Part shown: piece by piece, positions 1 to 11,418 of the stretch
Numbering within the stretch: position 1 is the first letter of the stretch
Layout of the letters: the number at the start of each line of letters is the position of its first letter
NCBI RefSeq assembly: GCF_000485595.1
Contig: NW_014577119.1
Coordinates: 954,183 to 990,138, forward strand
DNA: 35,956 nt
Source: Priapulus caudatus
Taxonomy: Eukaryota > Priapulida > Priapulimorpha > Priapulimorphida > Priapulidae
Direction: 5' to 3'
Program-made: the position numbers and the translations under genes
Notes under the pieces: model-generated
What the model was told of the DNA's origin: nothing
Seen by the model: only the letters and a program-made list of their open reading frames with translations
The model's database searches: none

Positions 1-183
1 TGTAACGTGACGTCTGGGCTGTAACATGACACTGAGCTGTAACATGCCGTCTGGGCTGTAACGTGACACTGGGATGTAACGTAACGTCTGGGTTGTAACG
101 TGACACTGGGCTGTAACACGACACTGAGCTGTAACGTGACGTCTGGGCTGTAACATGACGTCTGGGCTGTAACGTAACGTCTG

Positions 184-185
<2 letters not shown>
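1..185. repeat. Minisatellite, about 18-19 bp unit, cut by the window edge
   Basis: About ten tandem copies of a unit like TGTAACGTGACGTCTGGGC. Variants alternate between GACGTCTGGGC and GACACTGAGC endings. The array begins before base 1. No coding role is apparent. Confidence 0.9.
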
Positions 186-216
<31 letters not shown>

Positions 217-290
217 AACTGCTACCACTGCCGCTGCTGCTGCTCCCGCTGCTGCTGCTCTTGCTTCTGCTCCGGCTGCTACAGCTACGG
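186..290. repeat. (CTG)10 microsatellite followed by imperfect CTG-rich triplets
   Basis: Ten uninterrupted CTG units occupy 186..215. After them come interrupted triplets (CTG, CTC, CCG) to about 290. It directly abuts the minisatellite whose units end in CTGGGCTG, so the triplet run probably expanded from that edge. Confidence 0.85.
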
Positions 291-1684
291 CTCCTGTTTC
301 CGCTACTATTGCTGCTCATAGCGATGCTTTGTGATCTCTCACCTAACGTTTGTTCAAGATTGCGCTGGATTGTATGAAGCTTCGAGTCTCTATAATGTTA
401 CCGAAAACACGTCACTGCGTCAATACGCGGCAGTGATGCATCTGTCATTCAGGCTGTTAGTTATCATCAGCGGGTAATGTGATGGTGATGGGAGTCTTGT
501 CAGTTTTCATCTGATATTACTTATTGCTATAGAGGGATAGAAGGCGCTGGATGCTTTTCGTGGAAGTAAAAATGTACTTTTGCATACCAGTTAGTAGCAT
601 AGCTAGCGGACTCGGGGTACACGATCGCAGTCCATGACAAACAATAAGAGCGATTTCTCGTGCGAAAACTGAGTCGTCATTGCCTTATATTTGTTTTACC
701 GTCATTACCTACATGACGTGCATTACTTACATAATTACCTATCTTATCTGTTTCACCTTCATTACCAACATTGCCAGCCTGTAACACCAGTTTTACCTAT
801 ATTACCTGTCCTACCTGCATTATCGGTCTTAACCTATCTTAGCTACATTACTTACGTTACCTGTTACCTTCATAACCAGCATTACCTGCATTACCTGCAA
901 TAAGTAAGCGCGGCCACGAAAAACGTGAAGACGGAGAACGTACGGAGAAATCAACATCGGCAAACATTTGCCTGTGTGCTTGCATCCATGCATGTGCCTG
1001 TCTGTGCGTGCGTGTGCATTCTTAGGAACCGTAGGTAAATAACTAACGAAGGTGTGTGCGTCACGGGATGATATCACCGACGCGTGTCAAGTCAGCAGCC
1101 CGGTGTGAAACGTATAGCCTGTCGGCGGTTGCGCATGCGCGTACGTGGCAGCGCTCCACGCGATCATAATGCTGTCCAATCAACGATTGACATAATTATT
1201 GGTGCTAATTGCATGCTTTCTAAGATGTCGTCGTGTCGTCCAGATGGATCTATCGTGCGCCCTGTAACATGAGTGAGAGTTAGGAAGCGGATTTCGCGAA
1301 GTTCTATATACGGTGCGTCGCTATCACAAACTACATTTACACTTTGGTCAGACAACCTCGTGGAAACGTGATGAATATTAAACACTACTCTCAGCCACCG
1401 CGACAGGTCGACGCATCGTTTGGGTGGGGGGTCTCCTCGTCCAAAGCTCTGTACATATAATATTATTATAATAATTATATTTGTTATGTTATAATAACGT
1501 GATGACGTGATAAAATCTGTCGCGTTCATCATGTGTAAATGTCGCACGGCTGCCATGCTCGCGATGACGTCACTGTGCACTTGCCACGTCATCGCTGACC
1601 TTCGGTGTCATCAAATGTCATCAATAGGAACGCGCGTGGTCGCATTTTATTGTCTGATTTTTTCCAGAGACCAGAATAATATAT
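291..1684. other. Gene-free stretch with a degenerate TTACCT-type repeat at 690..905
   Basis: I see no convincing exon here. Bases 690..905 are a degenerate tandem of ATTACCTGC/ATTACTTAC-like units, which accounts for the low-complexity Tyr/Leu/His-rich open frame in that stretch. A single palindromic TTGCGCATGCGCG (NRF-1-type site) lies near 1129. The rest is unassigned. Confidence 0.5.
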
Positions 1685-1759
1685 CAGGAGTAAATAATCA
1701 CAAATGAAATTGTGAGATTGTGAAACGAAAAAAACAACATTTGTGATTATTTACTCCTG
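1685..1759. repeat. Perfect 22-bp inverted repeat (hairpin)
   Basis: The arms are CAGGAGTAAATAATCACAAA plus TG at 1685..1706 and the exact reverse complement at 1738..1759, with a 31-base loop. This could be a very small foldback element or the remains of one. No target duplication was recognised. Confidence 0.85.
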
Positions 1760-1971
1760 GTAATGTTTTAATAAGAGAGATACGCTGATAGGCTTGTTTT
1801 TTTAATTTGGGATGTCGCACGATTTATTTCACCGTATGTTTTTTCGTTATTGTGCTTGGCGGTGGAGGCGATGTGTTAAGCTAGTGTAGTTTGCTAGAAT
1901 TGTGCTGTTCTGAATCTCATTGAATTACGGACTAATAAAGATACTTAGTTGGAGACCGGCGCACACAAGCG

Positions 1972-2098
1972 TACTTATGCGCGCGCATGTAACACGCGTA
2001 CTTATAACACGCGTACTTATGCGCGCGCATGTAACACGCGTACTTATAACACGCGTACTTATGCGCGCGCATGTAATACGCGTACTTGTGCGCGCGTG
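1972..2098. repeat. 42-bp tandem repeat, three copies
   Basis: A 42-base unit made of a CGTACTTATGCGCGCGCATG half and a shorter CGTACTTATAACACG half is repeated three times, the last copy diverged. Because 42 is divisible by 3, both strands show fake 14-residue periodic open frames. These are not genes. Confidence 0.85.
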
Positions 2099-2139
2099 CA
2101 TGTGTAAGTGCCTGGCAGTCGCTGACTGTTGAAGGTAAT

Positions 2140-3600
2140 TGTCAACGTTGATTGCGCAGCTACCCACCCGTGTTAAGGAAGAACTTCTGTACTAATTTTG
2201 AACTTTGTGCATGTTACACTAGTTAACTACAGGAACGAAATGCAAATATGCGTGTATATAGCAATCTAAGTGGAACCAACAGTTTCGACCCGTGATGTGT
2301 GTGTGTTTTTGCTGACAGGTACCAGCTCAACTACAATGCACTACGTGGTGTGCTGGTGTTTTTGTGACGAGCCTGTTGTATAGAGTTCGCCTCGTGACTA
2401 ATTTGTATGTATTTTCGCAGGCGATTCGTTGGGTAATTTGAAAGCGAGCGAGTGAGCGTGTACAGAGAAGAGTATTGTTTACTTCCTTTTCATCGGCCGT
2501 CGTTTTATTTTATTTCTGAAAATGTAAAAAAATATAAATTGTGATTACGAAATAAAATGGCCTTAGATATTTACAGTTTTTGCAATTCGTTTTTGTTTGA
2601 GACTATAATTATGGTAATTTATACTACCCGTCTGATAGCAATCGATGTATTCACAAGATAATAATTCATGCAATTCTACTGGTGTCTTTATTAAATGTAA
2701 CGATTTTTAAGTGTAATTGCTGAAATATATATGTTTTATTACATATATGCTGATGAACGTAAATAACTGGTGACAAGCTAATACGTTCTCAACGGTCGGC
2801 TGTGTCACAGTGCCAAGATAATAATTATATGGCTGCATATTGAACGTCGGGTGGCTAGAAAAAACTGGACGAAAACCTTTATTTTATCGTCGGACTTTAT
2901 GCTGTTCTAAATGCACGAATCCCCCCCCCCCATTAACGCCGTAGCTAGTATAGGTTCCTGACAGTAGTGACTTTAACCGAAACGACGTTAAATGAAGCGC
3001 TATGCCATCTAATTGCGTTTCCAACAAAGGCAGCTTTTATATATATATAAAAGTTATTAATGCACTCACGTCTACGCTTCAAGCTTTTAAAAAAATAAAT
3101 CGACATCGGGTAAAATTTTACTCAGTACATAGATTAGATCGAATAATATAGCCGACGCCGCAATGACAGTGGTATATTTTTCTTCAACGACGTTATAACG
3201 AAACAGCGTTGAATGAAACGTCTTGGGTCGTTGAACGAAAGGAACCTTGAACGAAAGGGGTCTTGGTGGGCAAAGAAATATTAGCGGTATCAAACATACC
3301 CGGAGCTTACTTGAACAGTCTCCGTAGCTGTCTCCGTCTCGTATGGATTTACGTACTCTAATTTTATGGAAGAGTAGAAAAACAAAGGCATTCTAACTAC
3401 ACGGTGTAGTACACACTTTCTCTCTCAAGTGAATACAGTGAGAGTGGCCGATCGACCCTGTAGGCCTATGACGTGGGAGACAGATGCAGGAGGGCAAAGT
3501 AGATAGATCAGTGTTACAACCATAGAACATAATATACAACAACAACATATACTATACAACACTATACTAGTTAGATCATAGGTTAGACTCTATATATTTT
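2140..3600. other. Gene-free region upstream of MRPS30
   Basis: AT-rich sequence with a C10 homopolymer near 2921 and a cluster of TTGAA(C/T)GAAA-like motifs at 3205..3262. No exon with splice sites and homology was recognised. The proximal promoter of MRPS30 must lie toward the right end of this stretch. Confidence 0.4.
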
Positions 3601-3604
3601 TCTA

Positions 3605-3605
3605 G

Positions 3606-3645
<40 letters not shown>

Positions 3646-3650
3646 GTCTC
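3605..3650. repeat. (CT)n(AT)n microsatellite near the MRPS30 start
   Basis: About 13 CT units are followed by an AT run and further TCTCTATA motifs, ending about 75 bases before the MRPS30 start codon. It probably lies in the promoter or 5' UTR. Confidence 0.8.
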
Positions 3651-3708
3651 TATATAGTGTCTCTATACATTTCTATGGGTACAGCCGTTTTTCATTTATC
3701 ATCGATAG

Positions 3709-3756
3709 ATGGCGCCAATAAAAAAACATGGCAGCCCCTACACAAACCATGTCTAA
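3709..3756 (+). promoter_or_regulatory. Possible upstream ORF overlapping the MRPS30 start
   Basis: An ATG at 3709 (+4 is G, -3 is T) opens a 15-codon frame that ends in TAA at 3754..3756. It overlaps the MRPS30 start at 3728 in another frame. If transcription begins upstream of 3709 it could lower MRPS30 translation. The transcription start is not known. Confidence 0.35.
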
Positions 3757-6700
3757 AGTTTTCTTTACAAATATTTCCAAAATTCTCTTAAGACGGGATG
3801 TGTTTCGCCATGTACGCGTTCAATATTTAAGAACCAGTGAAAGATCTGAAATAGCGCAAGAGTCAGAGTACACTGACGAGCCGCAGTATCCCTCGCTGGA
3901 GCCGGTTTTGTTAAACACAAAAGATCCTGCACATGTTGCCTACCAGCAGAAGCTATGGATCGATCAACTTCGTGGGAAGCCTACTGTTCAGGACAAACTT
4001 GACTTTATTAGGTGGAGGCCAAAAGACGCGTGGCGAGAGATACGGCCTAAGATGAAAGACCAACGTGCCCCGGAAGTGTGGAAGCACTGTCCGTATTTGT
4101 TTAGACTTCATCCGATAAACAGGGTAGTTAACTTCTTACCTTACCAGCAATACATCACTAGGACGACGCTGGTGAATAGGCTGCCCGAGCTGTACAATTC
4201 CATGGATGTTGAGCCGCAAGTTGAACAGATAAAGACGCTATTTAAAGAGGCACTCATTACTGAAGAGTTGAGATACCGACATGATGCACGATTGGCAGCG
4301 CAAAAGCCAGGCGCTGTAACCTGCAGTGTGCTTGATCAGCTAGTGGGGCTCGTAATGCAAGCTTGTGGCAGTAAGCATGATCATTTGCTGACGGCAAAAG
4401 TTGATAATGAAACAAGACAGGAAGCGTTTTGGTTCGTAGGTGGTTTTCCCAAACGAGAGGAAAAGGGCGGCCACCTTCAGACCAAATATGGTATGGCGTT
4501 TCAGTACAAAGCGAAACCATGGTACTTGATACGCACACGTGATGCTCTGCCACAGGTAAACACTTAGTATTTACAATGTTGATTAAGAGAGAGTGACATT
4601 AAGCTGAGAATCGTTTGCAGATATTTACTTCACAAATTATAAATAAAGTCGTACGTAGTGAATACATTAAATGAAACATGTTATTATAAAATGAGTTCCG
4701 ATACTCTTCTTATACATTTATCTCCAATCTTCGGTCATCACTTTGTGTTTGTCACACAAGGATCAGTGATATTGATATACCGAAAACCTACCACACATCT
4801 ATACATATGTTTATGGCATGTGTGAACTATTTCTTTTTAGATTGTATCAAGAGATGACACTCTGAGTACAGAGGCAGAGGTGCCAGAGTGCAAATATCAT
4901 CCAGTAGCAGTTGGCATGACATTTTATAGAGATGAGTTCTCCATGGTTCCAGGTATGATCCAACACAGTACCAAGTTCACAATGTTCCTAGAAGAAGTTG
5001 GAGTTTATAACTGTAAAAATACAGCAATGATGGCATCATTAGAAATTTATCCACTAGTCACTGAAAAGGTTACTGGTGTTCAGCGAAAAAAATACACGGG
5101 AGCGGCGAGCGATTTCGCTCCCGTCAGCTTTCAAAGCGCTCTGGTAACAACAATTACGAGAGCGAAAATTTTGGAAGATGCGAGAAAAAATCGCTCCTGT
5201 GCCACCGGCAGCGTTCGAACCGGAGGCCCGAGCCCACAGGCACTTGAAGCGTATCAACTGTAAACACACGCCGCCGCCATTGCGCGTACACTGACACATA
5301 AATATATAGTGTGTCAGTATATATTTATATATACTGTGTATATTTATATATACTGTGTATATTTATATATACTATATATTTATGTGTCAGTGTACGCGCA
5401 ATGGCGGCGGCGTGTGTTTACAGTTGATACGCTTCAAGTGCCTGTGCCCGAGCCCACCACGTTTTTGCTCGGGCCACCATCTCTACGAAACTCCCGGTCG
5501 AGGACTGGCACTTTTTCCCCTCATATTACGATAATATTACGGTTAGCGCAACGGCAGACTTGTAAACGGGAGCGCATAATACGGCCCGTTTCTCAACGTA
5601 GACGGGGTATCCAAAACATACACATATACATTCTGCATGAACTCCCTCAACGCATGATTCGCCACACGAACAAAAACTCGCGACAGTCTAAGAAATCGAT
5701 TGCGGGCATGTAGACAGTAGTGCAGTTTTTATGACCGCATAACAATAAGTTTTTATATCGCAGGGGTTATCGTGGGGAGTGAGGGCACGACCAGTGACAC
5801 CTGACACGCACGTAATCAAAGCTGTTAACTGAATTCGTCACTTTTCTTAACGTAGAAAGTGGACTATTTTTATTCAGTTAGATATCTAGAAGCAATGTAA
5901 ACTGTATATACTAGATTCTAGGCACTTGTAACTTTGCGGATGTGCGGCAGCATTGATCTATGCATGGGGGTACCGTGGACTGGGGAGGAGAAAAGCGAAA
6001 GTAAAACCTTGCCCAGAAGCTCCCGGCATTCCTAGAGATTACAAGTTTTTTTTAACATACTCAAGGTAACTAAAAACTCTCTCTGAAGTTCTGAACTTGC
6101 TCAGTCGATGTAAAAAGAAAGCTGAAAGATGAAAAGAAATGAAGTAAAAAAAAGAAACTTGAAAATAACCATACCATCATTACCATAATTATAATTCTGG
6201 ATTTCCTGTCTTTGTCATGATACCTGATTATGTGTACCGTGTAGTGCATGTCTGTCTGTGTGAATGAAATTGAATAAGAATGTGTTTGGTTTCTTAGTCG
6301 AGTGAAATTAGATAAAAAATATGTGATCGAATGTAATTTGCCTGGCCCCCCCCCACTCAGTGTTAGTCAGGGTACGCATATGCTCGTTCCCTCCCTTTGA
6401 AAGCACCCCCCTATCTCAGGACTGCTGAAATTTCTGAACCCCCCGTTTGCGGGCTTTTTGCGGGTTTTTCCTGCCTTGGAGACCCCCCCTAAATCCGGAA
6501 TACTGCTCAATGTACCCCCTATCTCAGGTGAGCTCTCATTCCAACCGTAGTGACGTTAGTGTAGCGTGTGGAACTGTCGAACCAGTCTACACTACGTAGT
6601 GTAGAGTTCAGTGATTGAGGGGAACTAGGGGGCAATATTTTTACATTTCAAAATTAAATAATCCTGAATGAGCTTTCAAAACTAGCAGGAATTTCAAGAA

Positions 6701-8685
6701 TTTGATCCCGGGATTTGATAAAGTTTTCTATGATATTCAAGATGAAAGAGAGAGAGGAAAAACACCCCCTTTTTAAAGAAATCTCCGGGTGAAAAGTCAA
6801 ATACACCCCCTGTTTTACAATTCTTGGGCCGGATTTTGTCATGCGAAAAATGCCCCTTTACCGGAGATTTTGGGAACGCGCATGCGGTCCCTCCGACCTC
6901 GGAGTGGGGGGCCGGGGTAATTTGTTGACGATTTCTTAACACTGACAGTCTGATACTAGTCCTGAGTGCTGAATGCTGATGAATGATATTAGAGTCAGTG
7001 CATCAAAATTATGAAAAATTTTTACAAAATCATGCTATGAAAAAGTAGCTCTGGCCAAGCCTAAAATAGCTCCCGTAAAAAAAATTACGAGAGTTCTTTT
7101 TTCATACAAAATCAAAAAAGAGCTCTCGTAAAAAAAAAGTAATTTTTAGGCTGCTGGTGTTATATTTGATTCTTTCTTACATAACCAGTGACTGTGATGT
7201 AGTACAATACTTTCACAGATTGTTTGTGGCAAACCTTATCGAAGGGTCCAAATATCAAATGTGTCCGTATGCCAATCTACTAATGTATGCAGCAGCCATA
7301 TTTGTCTTGCACTATTTTGGCCCGACGATTACATGTAGCTCTGTTTCCACGATACTCATCCTGATATTACATGCAGCAGTTATGCTTGTAGGATTCAAGG
7401 ATGGTGACACGAATGCATTCGGTCTGGTGCAATTCCATGAATGCTGTGAACAGACACGTGATCTGACGGAGCGTTTCGGAGCCAAGGAGGTAGAGAAACT
7501 CTGGCTTGGCCACGGCATAATCAGTTCATTCAGCTGGTTGCTCAGTCAGGCATTCTATCAAGGTGATTATACTCAAGGCGAGCAATTGAAGGAAATATTT
7601 TATCATGAACTTGAAATGAGTGAAGTGGCATGCGTATAGGCACCAAGTTGTGCTGCCTCATGTATTTAAAGAGTATGGAATCTTAGTTGTTACTACTGTT
7701 ATTATTTATGTTAATAATGTAATAATAGTATTATTAGTAATCTTTTGTGTTTAATATAAATTGAATGTTTCAAGGGTGATTGTCTTATTATAATATATAC
7801 ACCACATCACGCTTATACTAAATTCTTTATCCACATCCTTGTTTTATCACCTGTGTTACACAATATTATTATCAATTCTTATGATTATTTAATCTAACCA
7901 TCATTCCAGGGTTCGACCACTTTAATGACATCACATATCCATTGATCACCCAAAGCGTGATAACGAATGGCCAGTACTGGCAATTCTTCACTTATCAGCT
8001 GAACTCTACACAAGCAAGCACATATGGGACCAGCTACTATAGAAATATTTGCTGGGCAGGAGAGCGAATGAAGCTGTATGATTGCATTGAGGACGATCAG
8101 GTCTGTACAAGCTATGTACGGTTATGTTCGTGGTCTTGCAAATCGGTTGGCACAGTTGCAGCAGAAATATCACCATGAAAACAACCGCCCTTATCTAGAA
8201 TTGTTAGCATTAGCATTTCTCGGTGTTTGTTGAAATTTATTTCTGAATATATTGTAGGACAGAGAGCAAGTGTCTCAGGTGGGCTATGTCAGCCTTTATC
8301 TACTCAGACCTGAGAATAATATGAGCAATGTTGTTTTTATTGGATATCTACTTTTGTTCTCGTTGTTAAAAGTAATATTTCTCGCCACTGCTCTTTCCAC
8401 TTTGTTCCTCGCATAGATGAAGAAATGTCTGTACACTGTGCTATACTCATTACAATTGTTTACAGTTTGGACATGTCTGTAAATACAGTCGCACTGTTGT
8501 TATGATAACTTTTCCTATGCATTTCAGTATCACACACACTCACTCTCTCTCTCTCTCTGCAGGTGAAGGGTTTCAACGACGATGTATTGCGCTGGTGCCT
8601 GAAGTTCATGCTCAGGGAGCCGTTACTCAGAAACATCGAACGTAATCCGTACATCAGCACATCACAGACGGGAGAGACACACTAG
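3728..8685 (+). CDS. MRPS30: Mitochondrial ribosomal protein mL65 (MRPS30/PDCD9)
   Basis: Five coding exons: 3728..4555, 4841..4952, 7377..7562, 7910..8100, 8563..8685. They total 1440 nt (479 aa plus stop), near the 439 aa of the human protein. All introns are GT-AG with matching phases (0, 1, 1, 0). mL65 is a protein of the mitochondrial large ribosomal subunit, also described as pro-apoptotic PDCD9. Recognisable blocks include LDQLVGLVM and a FWFVGG block in exon 1, a GLVQFHECC block in exon 3, AFYQG joined to FDHFNDITYPLITQSVITNG across intron 3, the block YYRNICW then LYDCIEDDQ in exon 4, and VKGFNDDVL opening exon 5. The basic, Arg-rich first 30 residues look like a mitochondrial presequence. 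The start ATG at 3728 has A at -3 and G at +4. Intron 2 (2.4 kb) is packed with palindromic elements. An AATAAA lies at 8995. The identification is secure; the exon 3 start is ambiguous by 3 nt. Confidence 0.95.
4642..4647 (+). terminator. Intronic AATAAA in MRPS30 intron 1
   Basis: Unspliced exon 1 runs three codons past the donor to a TAG at 4565..4567, and an AATAAA follows 75 bases later. This could support a short, prematurely polyadenylated transcript. AATAAA is common by chance in AT-rich introns, so confidence is low. Confidence 0.2.
5235..5446. mobile_element. 212-bp foldback element in MRPS30 intron 2
   Basis: Long, nearly perfect inverted arms: CACAGGCACTTGAAGCG... on the left and its complement ending CTTCAAGTGCCTGTG on the right, each about 75-80 bp. 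They include a GCCGCCGCCATTGCGCGTAC stretch. The centre holds three tandem copies of a TATATTTATATATACTGTG-like unit (about 5317..5375). No transposase is encoded. The next bases on both sides contain CCCGAGCCCAC, which may be a direct duplication or part of a larger element. Confidence 0.8.
6341..6916. mobile_element. Non-autonomous hAT-like element with 8-bp target duplication
   Basis: The termini read CCTGGCCCCCCCCACTC on the left and, inverted, CCCGGCCCCCCACTCC on the right, with weaker similarity continuing for about 50 bp. GTAATTTG occurs immediately outside both ends (6333..6340 and 6917..6924), an 8-bp duplication as made by hAT transposases. The inside is rich in C5-C7 runs and encodes nothing recognisable. 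A second small element is inserted near 6545..6605. Confidence 0.7.
6545..6605. repeat. Copy of the core of the 18879..18946 hairpin
   Basis: The stretch ACGTTAGTGTAGCGTGTGGA followed by ACTGTCGA and CCAGTCTA is the reverse complement of most of the palindrome in CCDC87 intron 1. It lacks the GGTACCCG part. A short TACACTACGTAGTGTA palindrome follows it. Confidence 0.65.
7084..7131. repeat. Small inverted repeat in MRPS30 intron 2
   Basis: TTACGAGAGTTCTTTTTT pairs with AAAAAAGAGCTCTCGTAA around a short loop, with one mismatch. Flanking CCCGTAAAAAAAATTACGAG sequence continues the symmetry partly. Confidence 0.7.
7371..7380 (+). promoter_or_regulatory. NAGNAG tandem splice acceptor of MRPS30 exon 3
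   Basis: The acceptor reads GCAGCAG. Cutting after 7376 or after 7379 keeps the reading frame and either includes or omits one alanine. Both isoforms align with the family block ending VGFK. Confidence 0.6.
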
Positions 8686-8689
8686 CCTA

Positions 8690-8830
8690 CAACAACAGGA
8701 CCAGCAACACGTACAATAGTAGCAACAAGGACAACAATAGCAAGACCAGTGTCAACATAACAAAAATACCTACAGTAGCAGCAGTAGCGGTAGCAGCAGT
8801 AGCAAGAACAATAATGACAACAACAGTGTC
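8690..8830 (+). repeat. AAC/AGC-rich simple sequence in the MRPS30 3' UTR
   Basis: Imperfect triplets (AAC, AGC, AGT, ATA) fill the region immediately after the MRPS30 stop codon. Confidence 0.7.
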
Positions 8831-8994
8831 ATGACAGAAGAATATGATTAAGAACAGCAGCACTACCAGGAATATCTAACACCAGAATTTATTGCTAAAT
8901 TATCCCAAATTGCTACAGAGTATAATAAGCACTATCCATTGTAGGAGGAGTGTTAAATAGACTAGTGATATTGAATTATAGATACCAGTTGTGA

Positions 8995-9000
8995 AATAAA
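8995..9000 (+). terminator. Candidate polyadenylation signal of MRPS30
   Basis: AATAAA about 310 bases after the stop at 8683..8685, followed by T/GT-rich sequence (TTTTGTTTG). Confidence 0.45.
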
Positions 9001-9391
9001 TTTTGTTTGATCTAAATCTAAAACAAAACAGAAAATTATTCAGTATTTTTTTATGAAATTCTATCTGACTGTACTCATATACCTGTACCACACAAACAAT
9101 ATTGCAATGACAGAAACTTTATAAAAACCAGTATATTAAACTATAAATAGCCATAAGCATTTAGTTGTTAATGGATGATACCAAGAACATGTATACATAT
9201 GTGTATACAACAAACAAAAACTGCATAATCAAAATACGATACTTAGGCATACACTTGAGTAAGTAAGTGGTCCCACCCTTATACTGCTATACTACTATAA
9301 CGTGAATGAACACGCATGCACGAATGTGTGCGTGCGTTTTTATATTTGGCCCCATGTATTTACTTGTAGAGAATGATACCAGTATAGACGA

Positions 9392-9397
9392 TTTAAT
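9392..9397 (-). terminator. Candidate polyadenylation signal of CCDC87
   Basis: ATTAAA on the minus strand about 105 bases beyond the CCDC87 stop at 9501..9503. It is the common variant of the canonical signal. Confidence 0.3.
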
Positions 9398-9500
9398 CTA
9401 CAAAGTGTACGAGGTAGTTATGTAGCTTTAAATGGGCCGTAATGTGCACGTACGATTACATTCCTTACAGCAATTAGTTTGAAAAGCATGGCTAGCCATG

Positions 9501-11383
9501 TTATAACGTGAATGAGAGGTTATTGACTGCAGAGAGCTGCTCATCAGGTGGTGTCCACTGAGCTATTGCCTGCTGCCGCCTCTCTTCCTGCAGCCAGTAC
9601 AGCATCTCTGTTCTATCCCACTTCATCTTGTCCTCGTAAGGACGACCCTATAAAATGTATCACAGTGGCACGAAAGTGCTTACTAGAGCCACTGTACATG
9701 TAATACACGTGTGTGTGCCGTGAATGTAAAATGACGTCACGGAAGTACGGGCGCCTATTTTCAGAAACGTCATAAATTGTTATGACATAAGTCTAGAGTT
9801 TTACACGACACTTCACATCAAAATTCATGATGTTTTGGACTTATTGACGTCACGACTATTTGAGATATTTTTGGCAACAAGCCCCTGACGTGTACCTGTT
9901 GATGTCAAGAAAACCTTGGACTTTGTTTGCAGTTACGAGGTAAAGGCGTACCTTGTAGGTGATCGTGTCGTTGCATAGCTGTGAGACCTGCCGTAGAGCC
10001 TTGGTTATGAAGGGCTGCAGGGATGCGAGTCTGTTATCCAGCTTCTCTCTGTAGGCGGCTTCTCTCAGCCTCTCACCAGATGACTCTAGAAACAATCCCT
10101 CGTTGGATTACTGTGTCCTCTAACTATACGTGGCTACAGTAGTGTCAAAAGGTTGTACAACGCAACTGTGAACAAACTCGAGCTGGCACAATTATTACCT
10201 GACAGGAAGGCTACAATGAGAATGTGTGTATACTGTGCATTATCCAGCCAGTGCAACTAATTTGTTGAAACTGTGTTTTTCCATTGTTCGGTACTAGTCT
10301 ATTTCATCAAACGCAGAGGGAGGCACTTGACGTCTGAGCATTTTCTCAACCACCTTGACCTACCATGTCTTACACACCCCGTTCACTTAGCCAGTATCTT
10401 TACCTCTATTGAAGAACCTTGCTGGGTCGGAAGCAGTCCTCTCAAACCTTTCCAGCTTTGCGATAACCTTCTCCCTGTCTATGACCAGCTGAGCAGACTG
10501 CTCCCACAGCTCAGCAGCCTGCAGCAAGAGAAGAACCAACCTCTAAGAAACACGTTTGTCTGGTGAAGCGAAAGTTGCGATAAAAGCATCTTCGTCTCCC
10601 TGCTGTCATAGACGTGTGTGCATCTCGCTTGGACACATGGAACATCATGCCATCGTATGTTCAAACGTCACCTTACGACCAACGACACAATGAAGGCTGA
10701 CCTTAACAGATCTAGCTGAAGAGAGATTCGTGACAGCCGAGGGAATGACCCACTGCGAGAGTAGCCGTCAAAAAGGTACAGTGCAAGCCGGGGAGCGCCG
10801 TACCTCGTCGAGATGTCTGGCGTATCTGCCGGAGCTGTACTTCAGAGCCATGTCCAGCTTCTGCGCGTCTGTCATGCACAGCGTGCTCCACACTCTCTCC
10901 AGTCTCTCGCAGGCACTGGGCTGCTCGGAATCCATCGCCTCGCCGCCTGACTCGGCAACGCTGCTGCCGCCTGGCGGAGCCGATACACCATCGACGCTTC
11001 CACGTTCTGGTTTACGTGAGATCGCCCTGTCCTGTCGCTCTGCTGCCCTGCGTTCCCTGAAATGTTGAAACAAATATTCGTGGTGAGTAGTGATAATGGC
11101 TTGAAATCTAGAATTATCCATGTTCTCGTTTTTCTGCCCGAAAGTTGTGTAAACATTCAACTGCAATCATTGTTGCGAACCGCAGACCTTATGTGTCCTT
11201 CCTCTTTTTCTTCTGGGATCAGTGATTCTTTATCTTGCTCATGCTGGTGGAAAATGACTGTCAAGTAGTCTGTGTCCTGCCATTGTAAATCGGAAAAAAG
11301 GAGATTCAGATGTTAACATTTCAACATGCACGCACTCACTCACCCATGCGCCGATGCATGCATGCAAGCACGCGCCCACGCAC

Positions 11384-11418
<35 letters not shown>

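Noticed and set aside
5200-5235. tRNA-derived SINE suggested by GTTCGAACC (B-box-like)
   Set aside because: No A box at the proper distance and no poly-A or tail repeat; the motif is a palindrome that occurs easily by chance.
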